Positions 4,643-5,052 of a DNA stretch of 5,052 bases are shown here, piece by piece (within the stretch, counting starts at the first letter, position 1; each line of letters opens with the position of its first letter). Made by a program: the position numbers and the translations under genes. The notes under the pieces were generated by a model. That model worked only from the letters and a program-made list of their open reading frames with translations, was not told where the DNA came from and did no database searches. Source of the DNA: Betaproteobacteria bacterium (GTDB taxonomy: Bacteria; Desulfobacterota; Desulfovibrionia; Desulfovibrionales; Desulfovibrionaceae); assembly GCA_009778295.1 (NCBI GenBank), contig WRKB01000200.1, positions 1 through 5,052 on the forward strand, written 5' to 3'.

Positions 4643-5052
4643 ATGTCCAATCCGCTGGAAACGCAGCGCACATACGCCATTGTGGGTACGGGCGGCTGTG
4701 GAAAAACCTCCCTGGCTGAAATGCTCCTCTTTCAGACAGGGGTGATCAACCGGCTGGGCGCCATTGAAGACGGCACCACCAGCCTTGACTATGAACCGGA
4801 AGAAATCCGCCGCCGCGGCACCATTCAGCCAGGCTTCGCCACCTATCTTTGGAATAAAAATCGCCATTTCATGGTGGATATCGCCGGTGACGGCAACTTT
4901 ATCGGCGACATGGCCTGCCTGCTCCAGGGCGTAGACGCTGCCGTCTTTACCATAGACGCCGTGGACGGCGTACGCCCTCTCACCAAAAAACTCTGGAGCA
5001 TGGTACGCGATGCCGGCTTGCCCGCGCTGATTTTCATCAACAAGCTCGACCG
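4643..5052 (+). CDS. EF-G-like translational GTPase paralogue, N-terminal part
   Basis: The frame starts at ATG 4643, with AGGGG (4631-4635) 7 nt upstream, and is open to the window end (136 codons plus two bases), so only part of the G domain is seen. It aligns by eye with EF-G: P-loop GTGGCGKT (15-22), EDGTTSLDYEPEE (42-54) matching the EF-G segment before switch I, the G3 region at 79-83, DAVDGVRP (105-112), and NKLD (133-136) for guanine recognition. Two key motifs deviate: the RGITI switch I motif reads RGTIQ (58-62), and DTPGH reads DIAGD (79-83), so the catalytic His position is Asp. Canonical EF-G translocates tRNA-mRNA on the ribosome; this looks like a paralogue that may have altered GTP hydrolysis and another ribosome-related task. 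No rpsL, rpsG or tufA lies upstream, unlike the usual str operon of true fusA. Confidence 0.85.
   Translation, partial: MSNPLETQRTYAIVGTGGCGKTSLAEMLLFQTGVINRLGAIEDGTTSLDYEPEEIRRRGTIQPGFATYLWNKNRHFMVDIAGDGNFIGDMACLLQGVDAAVFTIDAVDGVRPLTKKLWSMVRDAGLPALIFINKLD

Noticed and set aside
4559..4867. Minus-strand open frame of 102 codons opposite the EF-G-like gene
   Set aside because: It is a shadow of the P-loop and switch regions on the plus strand and has no family features.
1..5052. CRISPR arrays, tRNA or rRNA genes, insertion sequences, phage genes
   Set aside because: No regularly spaced repeats, cloverleaf, rRNA-like segment, transposase or terminal inverted repeats were found on reading both strands.

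Overview
The window looks like a chromosomal segment of a Gram-negative, sulfate-reducer-like bacterium, most plausibly Desulfovibrio or a close relative. This rests on a murein transglycosylase lipoprotein and an outer-membrane beta-barrel (so an outer membrane is present), moderately high GC, and an unusual EF-G-like GTPase whose N-terminus resembles the EF-G paralogues I associate with Desulfovibrionaceae. The assignment is an inference from protein character; no rRNA or other marker is present.

Layout. Positions 1-1095 (minus) hold the N-terminal 365 codons of a cytoplasmic GAF-PAS-GAF sensor protein whose C-terminus lies outside the window. Positions 1096-1420 contain no gene: they carry a candidate promoter and leader for the sensor and a perfect 26-bp hairpin that should terminate the next gene. 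Positions 1421-2566 (minus) encode MltA, a lipoprotein lytic transglycosylase. Positions 2561-2977 (plus) encode a YbgC/4-hydroxybenzoyl-CoA-type hotdog thioesterase whose GTG start overlaps the mltA start head to head. Positions 2978-3189 form a convergent intergenic region with two dyad structures and a possible gene remnant. Positions 3190-3852 (minus) encode a small outer-membrane beta-barrel protein, preceded by a 148-nt upstream region with promoter-like boxes and a palindrome. Positions 4001-4456 (minus) encode an unrecognised protein with one N-terminal membrane segment. From 4643 (plus) an EF-G-like translational GTPase begins and runs off the window end.

Functional picture. Three genes concern the cell envelope: MltA remodels peptidoglycan, the YbgC-type thioesterase belongs to a family often linked to the Tol-Pal envelope system, and the beta-barrel sits in the outer membrane. 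They are not one operon, since orientations alternate. The most notable points are the degenerate G2 and G3 motifs of the EF-G-like protein and the overlapping divergent starts of mltA and the thioesterase. No tRNA, rRNA, CRISPR array, insertion sequence or phage module was seen. I did not find a convincing novel multi-gene system here.
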